From: an uncultured Verrucomicrobia subdivision 3 bacterium
GTDB lineage: Bacteria > Verrucomicrobiota > Verrucomicrobiia > Limisphaerales > UBA11358
NCBI GenBank assembly: GCA_903865745.1
Contig: CAIPKV010000062.1
Span: 61,871-125,870, forward strand
Direction of reading: 5' to 3'
DNA: 64,000 nt
Numbering within the stretch: the stretch's first letter is position 1; each line of letters begins with the position of its first letter. The notes beneath the pieces are model-generated. The model saw nothing but the letters and a program-made list of their open reading frames with translations, was not told the origin of the DNA and ran no database searches. The translations under genes were made by a program, and so were the position numbers. Shown piece by piece: positions 16,909-25,027 of this stretch.

Positions 16909-17922
16909 TTACCAGCCGAGGATGTGGGCGAAGATGAGCGGCGCAACGATGGTGGCGTCGGATTCGATAATGAACTTGGGCGTCTTCACGCCGAGCTTGC
17001 CCCAGGTGATTTTCTCATTGGGCACGGCCCCGCTGTAGCTGCCGTAGCTGGTGGTGGAGTCGCTGATCTGGCAGAAGTAGCCCCAGAGCGGGACATTGGT
17101 GCGGAGCAGATCCTGGTGCAGCATGGGCACGACGCAAATGGGGAAGTCGCCGGAGATACCGCCGCCAATCTGGAACATACCGAGGGTGCTCTTCTTGGTA
17201 GCGGTGCGGGTGTAATGTTCGGCGAGCCAGGTCATGTATTCAATGCCGGTGCGCACGGTGTGGACGTTCTTGACGTCGCCGCGAATGACGGCGGCGGCGT
17301 ACATATTGCCGAGGGTGGCGTCTTCCCAGCCGGGGACGACGATGGGGAGGTTCTTTTGCGCGGCCGCCAGCATCCAGGAATCTTTCGGATCGATCTGGTA
17401 ATACTTTTCGTACTTGCCGCTCAACAAAACTTTGTAGAAGAACTCGTGCGGGAAGTAGCGTTCGCCCTTTTTATCGGCGTCGGTCCAGACTTCGAGCATG
17501 GCTTTCTCCATGCGGCGCATGGCTTCGCCTTCGGGAATGCAGGTGTCGGTGACGCGATTCATGTGGCGATTCAGCAGCGCCTGCTCGTCCTCGGCGGTGA
17601 GGGAGCGGTAGCCGGGCACGCGTTCGTAGTAGTCGTGCGCCACGAGGTTGAACACGTCTTCTTCGAGGTTGGCGCCGGTGCAAGTGATGAGGTGGACCTT
17701 GTCGCGCCGGATCATTTCAGCGAGGGACAGCCCGAGCTCAGCGGTGCTCATGGCGCCGCCGAGGGTAATCATCATTTTGCCACCACCTTCGAGGTGGGCG
17801 ACATAGCCACGCGCGGCGTCCACGAGGGAGGCGGCGTTGAAGTGACGATAATGGTGCTGGATGAAACGGGAAACGGGCCCGCCGGTGAGTTGAACTGGTT
17901 TGGTCGACTTTTTCTTGGCCAT
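16909..17922 (-). CDS. Deoxyhypusine synthase-like protein (possible homospermidine/polyamine enzyme)
   Basis: 337 residues. Matches the deoxyhypusine synthase fold family: GGGKMMITLGGAMSTAELG near residue 46 (NAD site), HLITCTGANLEED near 77, and the C-terminal block NEKITWGKL, whose Lys309 aligns with the lysine that forms the covalent butylimine intermediate in eukaryotic DHS (SWGK). In contrast, the eukaryotic GGG(V/I)xKHH motif reads GGGISGDFP here, so an active-site Lys/His pair is changed. Bacteria lack the eIF5A substrate; bacterial homologues are thought to make homospermidine or related polyamines. Agmatine deiminase, which feeds putrescine synthesis, is only 1.4 kb away. Confidence 0.85.
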   Translation of the reverse strand: MAKKKSTKPVQLTGGPVSRFIQHHYRHFNAASLVDAARGYVAHLEGGGKMMITLGGAMSTAELGLSLAEMIRRDKVHLITCTGANLEEDVFNLVAHDYYERVPGYRSLTAEDEQALLNRHMNRVTDTCIPEGEAMRRMEKAMLEVWTDADKKGERYFPHEFFYKVLLSGKYEKYYQIDPKDSWMLAAAQKNLPIVVPGWEDATLGNMYAAAVIRGDVKNVHTVRTGIEYMTWLAEHYTRTATKKSTLGMFQIGGGISGDFPICVVPMLHQDLLRTNVPLWGYFCQISDSTTSYGSYSGAVPNEKITWGKLGVKTPKFIIESDATIVAPLIFAHILGW

Positions 17923-18036
17923 AAGATGATTTGGAAATTTACTTCCGCAAACAATAAGGATGTTCGCGCGAAATCCAATCTCAAATTGAGAAAACCGGCG
18001 GGCAATGTTGCGGGGCGGAAGACGGGGGCGGCGGAT

Positions 18037-19110
18037 TTATTGGACGGCGACGAGATTCGGTTGGGCCTGGGAGAGGCCGCCTTTGCCATTACCTTCGAAG
18101 CGGGGGCGGATGATGAGGTTGTGCGTGCAGGTGGTGTTGTTGACGCGGAAGGCCGCGCCGCCGCAATCCATGGCGACGAGGTTCGTAAAGGCATTGTAAA
18201 CGCACTCGGACTGGGGCGCCGGGCCCCAACCGGCGGCGGTCTGCGTCTCGGAATGGGCCATGAAGACGCCGTGGTGGTGGCTGTTGCGAATGGCGACGTC
18301 GAGGAAGCTATTCTCGCGACTGGCGCGCATGAAAATGCCGAGGTCGTTGGCGTTGAGGACGGCGTTGCTGATGACGTTGTGGTTGAAGGCAAGATCGAGC
18401 GAGATGCCGGCGCCGGGATTGTCGTGGAGATAAAGGTCGGTGAACAAACTGTCGGTGGTGAGGTAGCAGGCCAGGCCGTCGAACTGGTTGTCGAACGCAG
18501 TGAGGTCGCGCACGGTCAGGCGCGTCACGCCCAGGGTCGTGACAAGGCCGCCGGAACGGTTGCGCGCACAGGTGACGTGCTCGACGACGGAATCGCTGAC
18601 GCTCTGAATCGTGATGCCATTGTTGCGGATGGCTGAGCCTTCGCCGTGAAGTTTCCAAAGTTCGCGCTGCTGGTGATTGCGATTGCCGTCAATGAAGAGG
18701 TCGCTGACGTGGAGATTCTTGACGATGGTCTGCGGGTGATTGACGGGTTCGCCCAGGATGATGACGGGACAATTGGCGTTGTCCGCGAGCATCATAATGG
18801 TGTTGGCGCCGGAACCGCGCAGGGACTGGGAATCGCGCCGCAGAACGATGGGCTGGTGGATGTCATATTTGCCCGGCGCAAGTACGACTTCGCCACCATC
18901 AGCGGGTAAAGCGTCGAGCGCGGCCTGGATTTGGCGATCTGAAACGCCCGCGCTCAAATGGATAATGGCGGGATTGTGGGTCGCGACCGGTTCGGCAACC
19001 AGCAACAGCGGGGCGGTCAAACCGAGCATTGGGGCGAGGAGCAGCCAAACGACTGCGGCGATTTTTCCCGGCGAGCCGGTGGCGACCGTCTGATGGTAGT
19101 TCGTTTTCAT
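18037..19110 (-). CDS. Secreted right-handed parallel beta-helix protein
   Basis: 357 residues from the ATG at 19110. An N-terminal signal sequence (positive region, then AAVVWLLLAPMLGLTAPLLL) is followed by the 'pectate lyase 3' start: IQAALDALPADGGEVVLAPGKY... A ladder of parallel beta-helix rungs follows, each with Asn/Gly/Val-rich turns (NNGITIQSVSDSVVEHVTC, GGLVTTLGVTRLTVRDL, GIFMRASRENSFLDVAI). Such proteins bind or cleave polysaccharides outside the cytoplasm. I cannot identify catalytic residues, so lyase, hydrolase or plain binding protein all remain possible. It precedes the DHS-like gene on the same strand by about 110 bp. Confidence 0.8.
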   Translation of the reverse strand: MKTNYHQTVATGSPGKIAAVVWLLLAPMLGLTAPLLLVAEPVATHNPAIIHLSAGVSDRQIQAALDALPADGGEVVLAPGKYDIHQPIVLRRDSQSLRGSGANTIMMLADNANCPVIILGEPVNHPQTIVKNLHVSDLFIDGNRNHQQRELWKLHGEGSAIRNNGITIQSVSDSVVEHVTCARNRSGGLVTTLGVTRLTVRDLTAFDNQFDGLACYLTTDSLFTDLYLHDNPGAGISLDLAFNHNVISNAVLNANDLGIFMRASRENSFLDVAIRNSHHHGVFMAHSETQTAAGWGPAPQSECVYNAFTNLVAMDCGGAAFRVNNTTCTHNLIIRPRFEGNGKGGLSQAQPNLVAVQ

Positions 19111-19287
19111 AACCAACGAGACCTTAAGACCAATCAGTGTTTACAACCTAATTTCGTCCATTTCCCGAATTCGTCCAGTAAATTATTCAGTTTTTGCAAT
19201 AAATTTTTCAGGAACAACTAATGATCCGGGCGGCGAAAGTCCGGCGGGGATTTCGTTTCGGGATTTCCCAAAACGGCGGAAGCAGTT

Positions 19288-20379
19288 ATGCTCCGCGCGA
19301 AATTTATGCCGACTAAAAAGATTTTAAACGCTGCCACGCCCGCTGAACTTGGCTTTTCTTTTCCTGCCGAATGGGAAAAGCACGAGGCGACGTGGCTGGG
19401 CTGGCCACACAATGCGAGCGACTGGCCGGGTAAATTTGAAATCATTCCATGGGTATATGGCGAAATGGTGCGGAAAATTTCCGTCGGCGAGAGAATTAAC
19501 CTGATTGTCCGGCACAAAGCCGATGAGAATTTTGCGCGCCACGTTTTCAAGCAGGTCGGCGTGGATTTGCGCAAAATCCGATTCGTCACGTACCCGACCA
19601 ATCGCGGCTGGACGCGCGACACGGGGCCGATTTTTGTAAAGCGCAAGAACGAGAACGCGATTGTTCATTTCCATTTCAACGGTTGGGCGAAGTACGATAA
19701 CTGGCGCAAGGACACCAAAGTTCCCGAGATCGCCGCAAATCTACTTGGCAAAAAGCTGTTTCACGCCGAACACGACGGCAAGCCCTTCGTCATCGAAGGT
19801 GGCGGAATTGAGTTGAACGGACGCGGCACGCTTATCTCCACCGAGGAATGCTATCTCGACCCAAAAATTCAAGTGCGTAATCCAGGTCTCGATAAAATGG
19901 AGATTGAGGGGGCACTCAGGAATTATCTCGGCGTTAAGAATATTTTCTGGCTGGCCAAGGGACCGAAAGGCGACGACACGCACGGGCACATTGACGATAT
20001 CTGCCGTTTCGTAAACGCTAAGACACTCGTACTCGTACGGGAAAAGAATTCGAAAGACGAAAATTACAAGCCGCTCGCGGAAAATTGGGAACGCATCACG
20101 GATTTACGGCTCGAAGATGGCGGTAAGCCCGAAGTCGTGGAATTGCCCATGCCGTCGCCATTGTATTTTGACGGAGTGCGGTTGCCAGCAAGCTACGCGA
20201 ATTTCTATATTTGTAACGCAGGAGTCATTGTCCCGACCTTCAACGATCCGAACGACCGCCGAGCGTTAGGAATTTTGGGTGAACTGTTCCGATACCGACC
20301 GGTCATCGGCATTCATGCCGTGGACCTGGTCTGGGGGTTTGGATCACTGCACTGCCTCACGCAGCAGCAGCCAGCTTAG
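19288..20379 (+). CDS. aguA: Agmatine deiminase (peptidyl-arginine deiminase family)
   Basis: 363 residues. Hydrolyses agmatine to N-carbamoylputrescine and ammonia. Diagnostic motifs: PAEWEKHEATWLGWPHN near the start, NRGWTRDTGP near 110, EGGGIEL near 171, GDDTHGHIDD near 231, and the nucleophile Cys356 in GSLHCLTQQQPA at the very end. The ATG at 19288 has GGCGGA upstream; an ATG at 19306 is also possible. No N-carbamoylputrescine amidase (aguB) is visible in the window. The last 26 bp of its catalytic-Cys region recur at 56104, see the remnant listed there. Confidence 0.93.
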   Translation: MLRAKFMPTKKILNAATPAELGFSFPAEWEKHEATWLGWPHNASDWPGKFEIIPWVYGEMVRKISVGERINLIVRHKADENFARHVFKQVGVDLRKIRFVTYPTNRGWTRDTGPIFVKRKNENAIVHFHFNGWAKYDNWRKDTKVPEIAANLLGKKLFHAEHDGKPFVIEGGGIELNGRGTLISTEECYLDPKIQVRNPGLDKMEIEGALRNYLGVKNIFWLAKGPKGDDTHGHIDDICRFVNAKTLVLVREKNSKDENYKPLAENWERITDLRLEDGGKPEVVELPMPSPLYFDGVRLPASYANFYICNAGVIVPTFNDPNDRRALGILGELFRYRPVIGIHAVDLVWGFGSLHCLTQQQPA

Positions 20380-20412
20380 TGGCAACAAAACTTTCTACAA
20401 GACGGATGAAAA

Positions 20413-20489
20413 TGGCGGGAATGGCGGGGCTCGAACCCGTAACCTCTGCCGTGACAGGGCAGCGCTCTAACCAATTGAGCTACATCCCC
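20413..20489 (-). tRNA. tRNA-Asp (GUC)
   Basis: Reading the minus strand from 20489: acceptor GGGGATG, D-arm GCTCAATTGGTTAGAGC, anticodon stem CTGCC/GGCAG around loop CTGTCAC with anticodon GTC, a 5-nt variable loop, T-arm with GGTTCGAGCCC, acceptor 3' strand CATTCCC, discriminator G. CCA is encoded at 20415-20413. The acceptor contains one G-U pair and the outermost T-stem pair is A-C, otherwise all stems form. Confidence 0.95.
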
Positions 20490-20576
20490 ACAAAAAGGGG
20501 ACGCAGACAATAAAAAAACTTCCGGTCAGCGTCAAGTTTTGGTTTTAAGTTTTTCAGGCAGGGGGTTTCAGCTAAA

Positions 20577-20653
20577 ATAAAAAAATCCGGGCAGCAGACG
20601 CCAAGGAGGTGGGGGTGGGGAACCCCGCTGAAGAAACGTGCTGCTACCCGAAT
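20577..20653 (-). ncRNA. Candidate small RNA with anti-Shine-Dalgarno loop
   Basis: On the minus strand a transcript starting near 20653 would begin almost directly with CGGGTAGCAGCACG (20650-20637). It can pair with CGTCTGCTGCCCG (20600-20588): a 13-bp stem with one bulge. The 36-nt loop holds a small GGGG/CCCC hairpin and then a C-rich single strand CACCCCCACCTCCTTGG. This includes CACCTCCTT (20611-20603), identical to the 3' end of bacterial 16S rRNA (the anti-SD). After the stem come A and seven T residues (20585-20579), an intrinsic terminator. A TTGACA/TAACAT promoter sits in register upstream. C-rich loops complementary to ribosome-binding sites are a hallmark of translation-repressing sRNAs. 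No known RNA family recognised; not 4.5S or tmRNA. Confidence 0.65.
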
Positions 20654-20659
20654 GCGGCA

Positions 20660-20687
20660 ATGTTACATTCTCGCAACGGTTTGTCAA
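20660..20687 (-). promoter_or_regulatory. Promoter of the candidate small RNA
   Basis: Perfect -35 box TTGACA (20687-20682) and -10 box TAACAT (20665-20660, four of six consensus bases) on the minus strand with a 16-bp spacer. The predicted start, about 7 bp downstream at 20653, coincides with the base of the long stem of the RNA, which supports a free-standing RNA gene rather than a leader. Confidence 0.65.
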
Positions 20688-20916
20688 CAGGCAGACGCAG
20701 GGTCATTTTAGGCCTCTTGGACTGAATTTTGCATATAATGTGTATGTACCCGTGACCATGCCTGAGTCTTACGCACTATTAAAACCTTAGTTCGACTCAG
20801 TTCAGACAATTTGAGGCATTAAAGTTTTCTATTTTATACTGCAAACTCAACTTAAACTTTGCTGCGCGATCAGTTTTCCATTCGACATTCTTTGTTAAGC
20901 CTTCAAAATTTCCTTC

Positions 20917-22914
20917 GTGAATCGCATCAAACTTCTGTCTGACCAGGTAGCCAACCAGATTGCCGCTGGCGAAGTTGTCGAGCGCCCCGCCAGCGTTGTT
21001 AAGGAGTTGGTAGAAAATTCGCTCGACGCCGGCGCACAAAAAATCACCGTGGAAATCGGGGCTGGCGGACGCAGTCTCATTCGCGTCACCGACGACGGGA
21101 CCGGTATGAGCCGCGACGACGCGTTGCTTTGCCTAGAACGCCACGCTACTAGTAAAATTCAGCGCGCCGAAGACTTGGCGTCAATCTCCACGATGGGGTT
21201 TCGCGGTGAAGCCGTGCCGAGCATTGCTAGCGTTAGCCGCTTCACATTAACCACGCGCGAGCGCGATTCTAATTCACCCGAAGGCACGCAAATCCTTATC
21301 AATGGCGGGACGATTGCCGAAGTGAAGACGGCTGGCAGCGCACCTGGAACGAGCGTCGAAGTACGACAGCTTTTTTTCAACTTGCCCGCCCGAAGAAAAT
21401 TTTTGCGCACGGAAGAAACTGAGGCTGCACACATTCAGCATTATCTTACGCTTGCCGCGTTAGCATATCCCGAAGTCGCGTTCACATTTCAAAAAGACGG
21501 CCGTAACGTCTGGCAACTACCAACCATCAAATCCAGCACTGCCGTTTCCAGCCGCATTGAGGCGTTGCGCGAACGTCTACGCGCGTTGCTCGGCGACGAA
21601 AAATTGTTGACCGTGAATTTTTCAGCCATGCTCGGTGACGAGGTGCATTATTCCGCACCGGAGGAGACTGACATTTTTGAAACCGCTCTTCAGGAAAAAA
21701 CGGAAATTCACGATGCCCGATCTGGCATCCAAATTTGGGGGTTAATTGGGGCGCCTGGCGTATCGCGGGCAACGCGCGACGGCCAGTTTGTTTTTGTCAA
21801 CCGCCGACCAGTGGAAAATCGTGGCATCAACTACGCACTCATTGAGGGCTATCACAACTCACTGATGAAAGGTCGCTATCCCGTTTGCTGTTTGTTTATT
21901 GAAATTAATCCTGCAGCTGTGGATGTGAACATCCACCCAGCAAAACGCGAGGTGAAATTCCACCGCGAATTTGAAGTGCGAAAATTTACCGTGCAGGCCG
22001 TGCATGAAACGCTACTAACTTTTCACAGGGATTCCAAAACCCTAGGCTCAAAGCACAAAGTCTTTGAACAACCCATACTTCAACCGGCGGCGGAACCGTC
22101 CCTAACAGCACTTCCAAATTTTCCTGAAAAGCTAATACCCGCTCAGCCAGCTCTTGCGCAAATGACGCCAGTAGCACAATCACAATTAAAAACAGTTATT
22201 TCTTCGCCAGCTACTGCTATGGCTGAACCGGAAACTAGGCCCTCTAGCCTATATCCTCCACCATTTCTAGAACCGAGAATTTCAGCTGCCAGCCCACAAA
22301 CATCATCGATCGCGGCCACGCCATTACTCAAAGTCCCGCTGCGCCTCATTGGCGTGGTCGGCAAACTTTATGTGCTGCTGGAGTCAGACCGGGGCCTCGT
22401 GCTGCTCGACCAGCACGCGGCACACGAACGGATCTTGTACGAGCAGATGCTAACCCGACTGGAGCAGAGAGGTTCTACACCGTCTCAAAAACTATTGCTG
22501 CCTGAAACTATTGAGCTGCCGCCGCGAGATGCGCAGTTTATTAGAGAACAGCTTGCTGCACTCACACGACTCGGCGTCGGGTTAAGCGAATTTGGCGAGC
22601 GGACGTTTCTCCTAGACGCGTTGCCGCCTTTTGTGAAAGTGCCGAATACTCGCCGGTTCGTGTTTGACCTTGTGGACGAACTACGCGCTGCCAGCCGTGA
22701 AGTAAACCTTGCTAGGCTGGGCGAACAAACCGTGGCTAAGACCGTCTGCCGCCATGCGGTGAAAGCCAACGATCCACTCGGTGGTGCAGAGTTGGAATAT
22801 CTCATCGAGGATTTGCGCCACTGCGCTATGCCTTATACGTGTCCGCATGGCCGCCCGACGCTCATTGAAATGAATTACCGTGAACTAGAGAAGAAGTTTG
22901 GACGGACGCAATAA
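20917..22914 (+). CDS. mutL: DNA mismatch repair protein MutL
   Basis: 665 residues from a GTG at 20917. N-terminal GHKL ATPase: NQIAAGEVVERPASVVKE and ENSLDAGA (residues 14-42), DDGTGM, GFRGEA. A linker of about 130 residues, Pro/Ala/Gln-rich, runs from about 340 to 470. The C-terminal domain carries the endonuclease metal site: DQHAAHERILYE starting at Asp498 (the DQHA-x2-E-x4-E motif), CRHAVKAND, and CPHGRPT near 642. It is therefore a nicking MutL of the kind found in bacteria without MutH. No mutS in the window. The gene is flanked by the sRNA/tRNA region and by the convergent heptosyltransferase gene. Confidence 0.96.
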   Translation: MNRIKLLSDQVANQIAAGEVVERPASVVKELVENSLDAGAQKITVEIGAGGRSLIRVTDDGTGMSRDDALLCLERHATSKIQRAEDLASISTMGFRGEAVPSIASVSRFTLTTRERDSNSPEGTQILINGGTIAEVKTAGSAPGTSVEVRQLFFNLPARRKFLRTEETEAAHIQHYLTLAALAYPEVAFTFQKDGRNVWQLPTIKSSTAVSSRIEALRERLRALLGDEKLLTVNFSAMLGDEVHYSAPEETDIFETALQEKTEIHDARSGIQIWGLIGAPGVSRATRDGQFVFVNRRPVENRGINYALIEGYHNSLMKGRYPVCCLFIEINPAAVDVNIHPAKREVKFHREFEVRKFTVQAVHETLLTFHRDSKTLGSKHKVFEQPILQPAAEPSLTALPNFPEKLIPAQPALAQMTPVAQSQLKTVISSPATAMAEPETRPSSLYPPPFLEPRISAASPQTSSIAATPLLKVPLRLIGVVGKLYVLLESDRGLVLLDQHAAHERILYEQMLTRLEQRGSTPSQKLLLPETIELPPRDAQFIREQLAALTRLGVGLSEFGERTFLLDALPPFVKVPNTRRFVFDLVDELRAASREVNLARLGEQTVAKTVCRHAVKANDPLGGAELEYLIEDLRHCAMPYTCPHGRPTLIEMNYRELEKKFGRTQ

Positions 22915-22919
22915 ATACC

Positions 22920-23981
22920 TTAATTAATTACTTGTTTAACCTTGTTAAAAACGTTCGCAACCTTCACCGATTCCATGCATACGAGCAGTTCTTCACGCGT
23001 CCCTTTAATATCACCACCGTCGTAGCGGTAAAAATCCAGCCCGCGCCCAGCCACAACTGGGTTCTCAATCAAAGTGAATGAGTTGCCGAACGGCTCGATG
23101 GGGCGGTTCCAAGTTGGCGTTTCAATGACAAGCTGTGCTGGCACTTTCATCGCAGCCGCGACGTGCATCAGCGCCGTGTCCACGCTCAAAAATGCCCGTG
23201 CCTGCCGCAGCAGTGCCGCAACCTGCCGCAAGTTTTTGGTGGGCGGGAAAATTGCGTTGGACAGTTGTGATCGTATTTTCTCGTGACCGACGGCTTCTTC
23301 TGGCCCGCCAAAAAATAAAATTGGAAAATCTTTCTGCCAAGTCAGCAACCCCTGCGACAGCTCGATGAAATTTTCAAGCGGCCAGCGACGCAGTGCCAGA
23401 TTCTTAGTACCACCGGAACCGACATGTACGCCCAGCCATTTTTTGTCGGTCAAGCCGGCGCGCGTCAGGAAATCGTCAGCCCATTTGTCCTCCGCCGGCG
23501 TCAGGAAAATTTCTAACTCATGCGCTGGCAGTTTTTCCTGCGCGCCGATGAGCGGCAGCACGGCCAGATTGTTTTCCGCCGCGTGCCGCGTATAATCCTG
23601 CGGCAAGGTACTAGTCACGAGCCACCGGTCGAGCCAGGTGAAACACTCATATTCGTGGCTTATGCGTACGGGTGCGCCAGCAAGCCACGCCGCAACACGG
23701 TAATGAATCCGGCTCTGCGGGTGCGTATTGATGGAAAGCTGGTAGCCCTCTCGCCGTAACGACCAGAGAAAGCGCAGTGCCTCCAGCCTGCCGCATTTCA
23801 TCAGGTTTTTTTGGAACACGCGGTTGATGTGCGGATTATGCTCCAGCAAATCCTTCGCCCCCGGCCACATCACCAGCACGTCAATTGTCGCGGCGGGGAA
23901 ATTCGCACGCAGCTCGTGGAGCAGCGGCGTGGCGATCAGCGTATCGCCGATGCCTGCGAGCGAGATGACGAGGATTTTCAC
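22920..23981 (-). CDS. Glycosyltransferase family 9, ADP-heptose:LPS heptosyltransferase
   Basis: 353 residues from a GTG at 23981 (VKILVISLAGIGDTLIATP), which is the normal start for GT9 enzymes; the longer open frame upstream is the antisense of rfaE2. The N-terminal GIGDTLIATPLLHELR segment binds the acceptor. In the C-terminal lobe, GVHVGSGGTKNLALRRWP and SVDTALMHVAAAMKVP are the donor-site motifs of WaaC/WaaF-like transferases. Transfers L-glycero-D-manno-heptose onto the LPS core. Its start codon overlaps the rfaE2 stop codon (GTGA), so translation is coupled to the enzyme that activates the sugar. Confidence 0.88.
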   Translation of the reverse strand: MKILVISLAGIGDTLIATPLLHELRANFPAATIDVLVMWPGAKDLLEHNPHINRVFQKNLMKCGRLEALRFLWSLRREGYQLSINTHPQSRIHYRVAAWLAGAPVRISHEYECFTWLDRWLVTSTLPQDYTRHAAENNLAVLPLIGAQEKLPAHELEIFLTPAEDKWADDFLTRAGLTDKKWLGVHVGSGGTKNLALRRWPLENFIELSQGLLTWQKDFPILFFGGPEEAVGHEKIRSQLSNAIFPPTKNLRQVAALLRQARAFLSVDTALMHVAAAMKVPAQLVIETPTWNRPIEPFGNSFTLIENPVVAGRGLDFYRYDGGDIKGTREELLVCMESVKVANVFNKVKQVIN

Positions 23982-24463
23982 AACCGCGAAATTTTTTCCA
24001 ACAGCGACGTCGTCGACTTGCCGGGCACAAATGGAACCAAAACAATTTTTCCGCCAGCCGACTCCACCGCGCGGCGCTCGTCTTGATTCAAAGTTTCCAA
24101 AGTGTAATCGCCGCCCTTCACGTAGATGTCCGGCTGCGCGGCGGCGAGAAATTTCGTAGCCGTCGTGTCGGTGAAAATGCACACGCCATCCACACTTTGC
24201 AACGCGGCCAGCACGGCGGCACGATCCATTTCAGAATTCACCGGACGGCCCGCGCCTTTCAAGCCACGCACAGCGGCGTCGCTGTTCACGCCGAGGAGCA
24301 ACGCATCGCCAAAGTTGCGCGCGTTCTCCAGATACGTGACGTGGCCGAGGTGGAGCAAGTCGAAGCAACCGTTAGTAACGACCAGTTTTTTGCCGCTGGC
24401 GCGAAACTGCTTGCGCCATTCCGGCAATTTGTCCCACGCGATGATTTTGTCGCGGAAATTCAT
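23978..24463 (-). CDS. rfaE2: D-glycero-beta-D-manno-heptose 1-phosphate adenylyltransferase
   Basis: 161 residues, corresponding only to the C-terminal nucleotidyltransferase half of HldE; the kinase half (rfaE1) is a separate gene outside the window. LVVTNGCFDLLHLGHVTYLE carries the HxGH nucleotidyltransferase motif (HLGH) at about 27-46, followed by LLLGVNSDAAVRGLKG and the end PFVPGKSTTSLLEKI. It makes ADP-heptose from heptose-1-phosphate and ATP, just before the HldD step. Repeat array C begins about 70 bp upstream of its ATG. Confidence 0.93.
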   Translation of the reverse strand: MNFRDKIIAWDKLPEWRKQFRASGKKLVVTNGCFDLLHLGHVTYLENARNFGDALLLGVNSDAAVRGLKGAGRPVNSEMDRAAVLAALQSVDGVCIFTDTTATKFLAAAQPDIYVKGGDYTLETLNQDERRAVESAGGKIVLVPFVPGKSTTSLLEKISRL

Positions 24464-24533
24464 ACCGCCATTTTGCCCGCGCCGCGCCGGTTGGCAACGA
24501 TTTACCGCGGCGATGGCGTGTAAAAACGGTTTT

Positions 24534-24805
24534 TAGCTGGATAAATACTCCGCTTACCCAGCTAAGCGCTCCGTTTATCCGCGTAGGAGCCACTCTTACC
24601 CGCATAAGAGCCGCATCTACCCAGATGGGAGCTGTATTTATCCTGATAAAATAGTTTTTGTCTGGGTAAGCGTTCCTTTTACCCAGATAAACGTCGCTCC
24701 TCTCAGGGTAAGCGCCGCATTTATCCGGATAAGAGCCGCTCCTACACAGGTAAAAATCGTTTTTATCCGGATAAGAACGGCTTTTATCCAGCAGTGTTCG
24801 CCCCA
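24534..24805. repeat. Array C: thirteen 21-bp degenerate tandem repeats (word TATCCGGATAAG)
   Basis: The palindromic word TA(C/T)CC(G/A)GATAAG recurs at 24534, 24555, 24576, 24597, 24618, 24639, 24660, 24680, 24701, 24722, 24743, 24764 and 24785: every 21 bp except for one 20-bp step at 24660-24680. Two units are in the opposite sense (CTGGGTAAG, CAGGGTAAG). TATCCGGATA is a perfect dyad. The array lies between divergent rfaE2 and recC; its near end is about 70 bp from the rfaE2 start. The remaining 24806-25027 holds the recC upstream region; I see no further gene there. Confidence 0.92.
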
Positions 24806-25027
24806 AAATGGGACACAATCTCGGTTTACCACTCAAAAACGGCAAAAGTTGATGAAAAAGCCGGAATTATGACCTTCTCTGACCAAAGAAATGTCAGCGG
24901 AATCCATAGACGAACCGGTTAAAGACATAATCCCAGTTTTTTCTTGTCTAAATTCCCGGAACTTGGAACCCTCGAAAATCACGGCCAAATCATCTTGGTT
25001 TTACGCAGTGTTCAAGGATTTCCCAAA

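Noticed and set aside
16420..18636. 738-codon plus-strand frame opposite hldD, the DHS-like gene and the beta-helix gene
   Set aside because: The minus strand encodes three recognisable proteins with catalytic motifs; the plus frame is a GC-rich antisense shadow with Gly/Val/Ala bias.
20577..20653. 4.5S/SRP RNA or another known RNA for the hairpin near 20.6 kb
   Set aside because: The conserved SRP loop motif (GGAAG...AGCA) is missing and the fold is a single stem with a C-rich loop.
23982..24182. Longer 420-residue form of the heptosyltransferase starting at 24182
   Set aside because: The extra N terminus is the antisense of rfaE2; GT9 proteins start at the VKILVISL segment, here with a coupled GTG.
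24534..24805. CRISPR array (also considered for 5650, 15063, 44730, 55449)
   Set aside because: Units are 21 bp in total with short degenerate words and no alternation of constant repeats with 30-40 bp unique spacers; no cas genes nearby.
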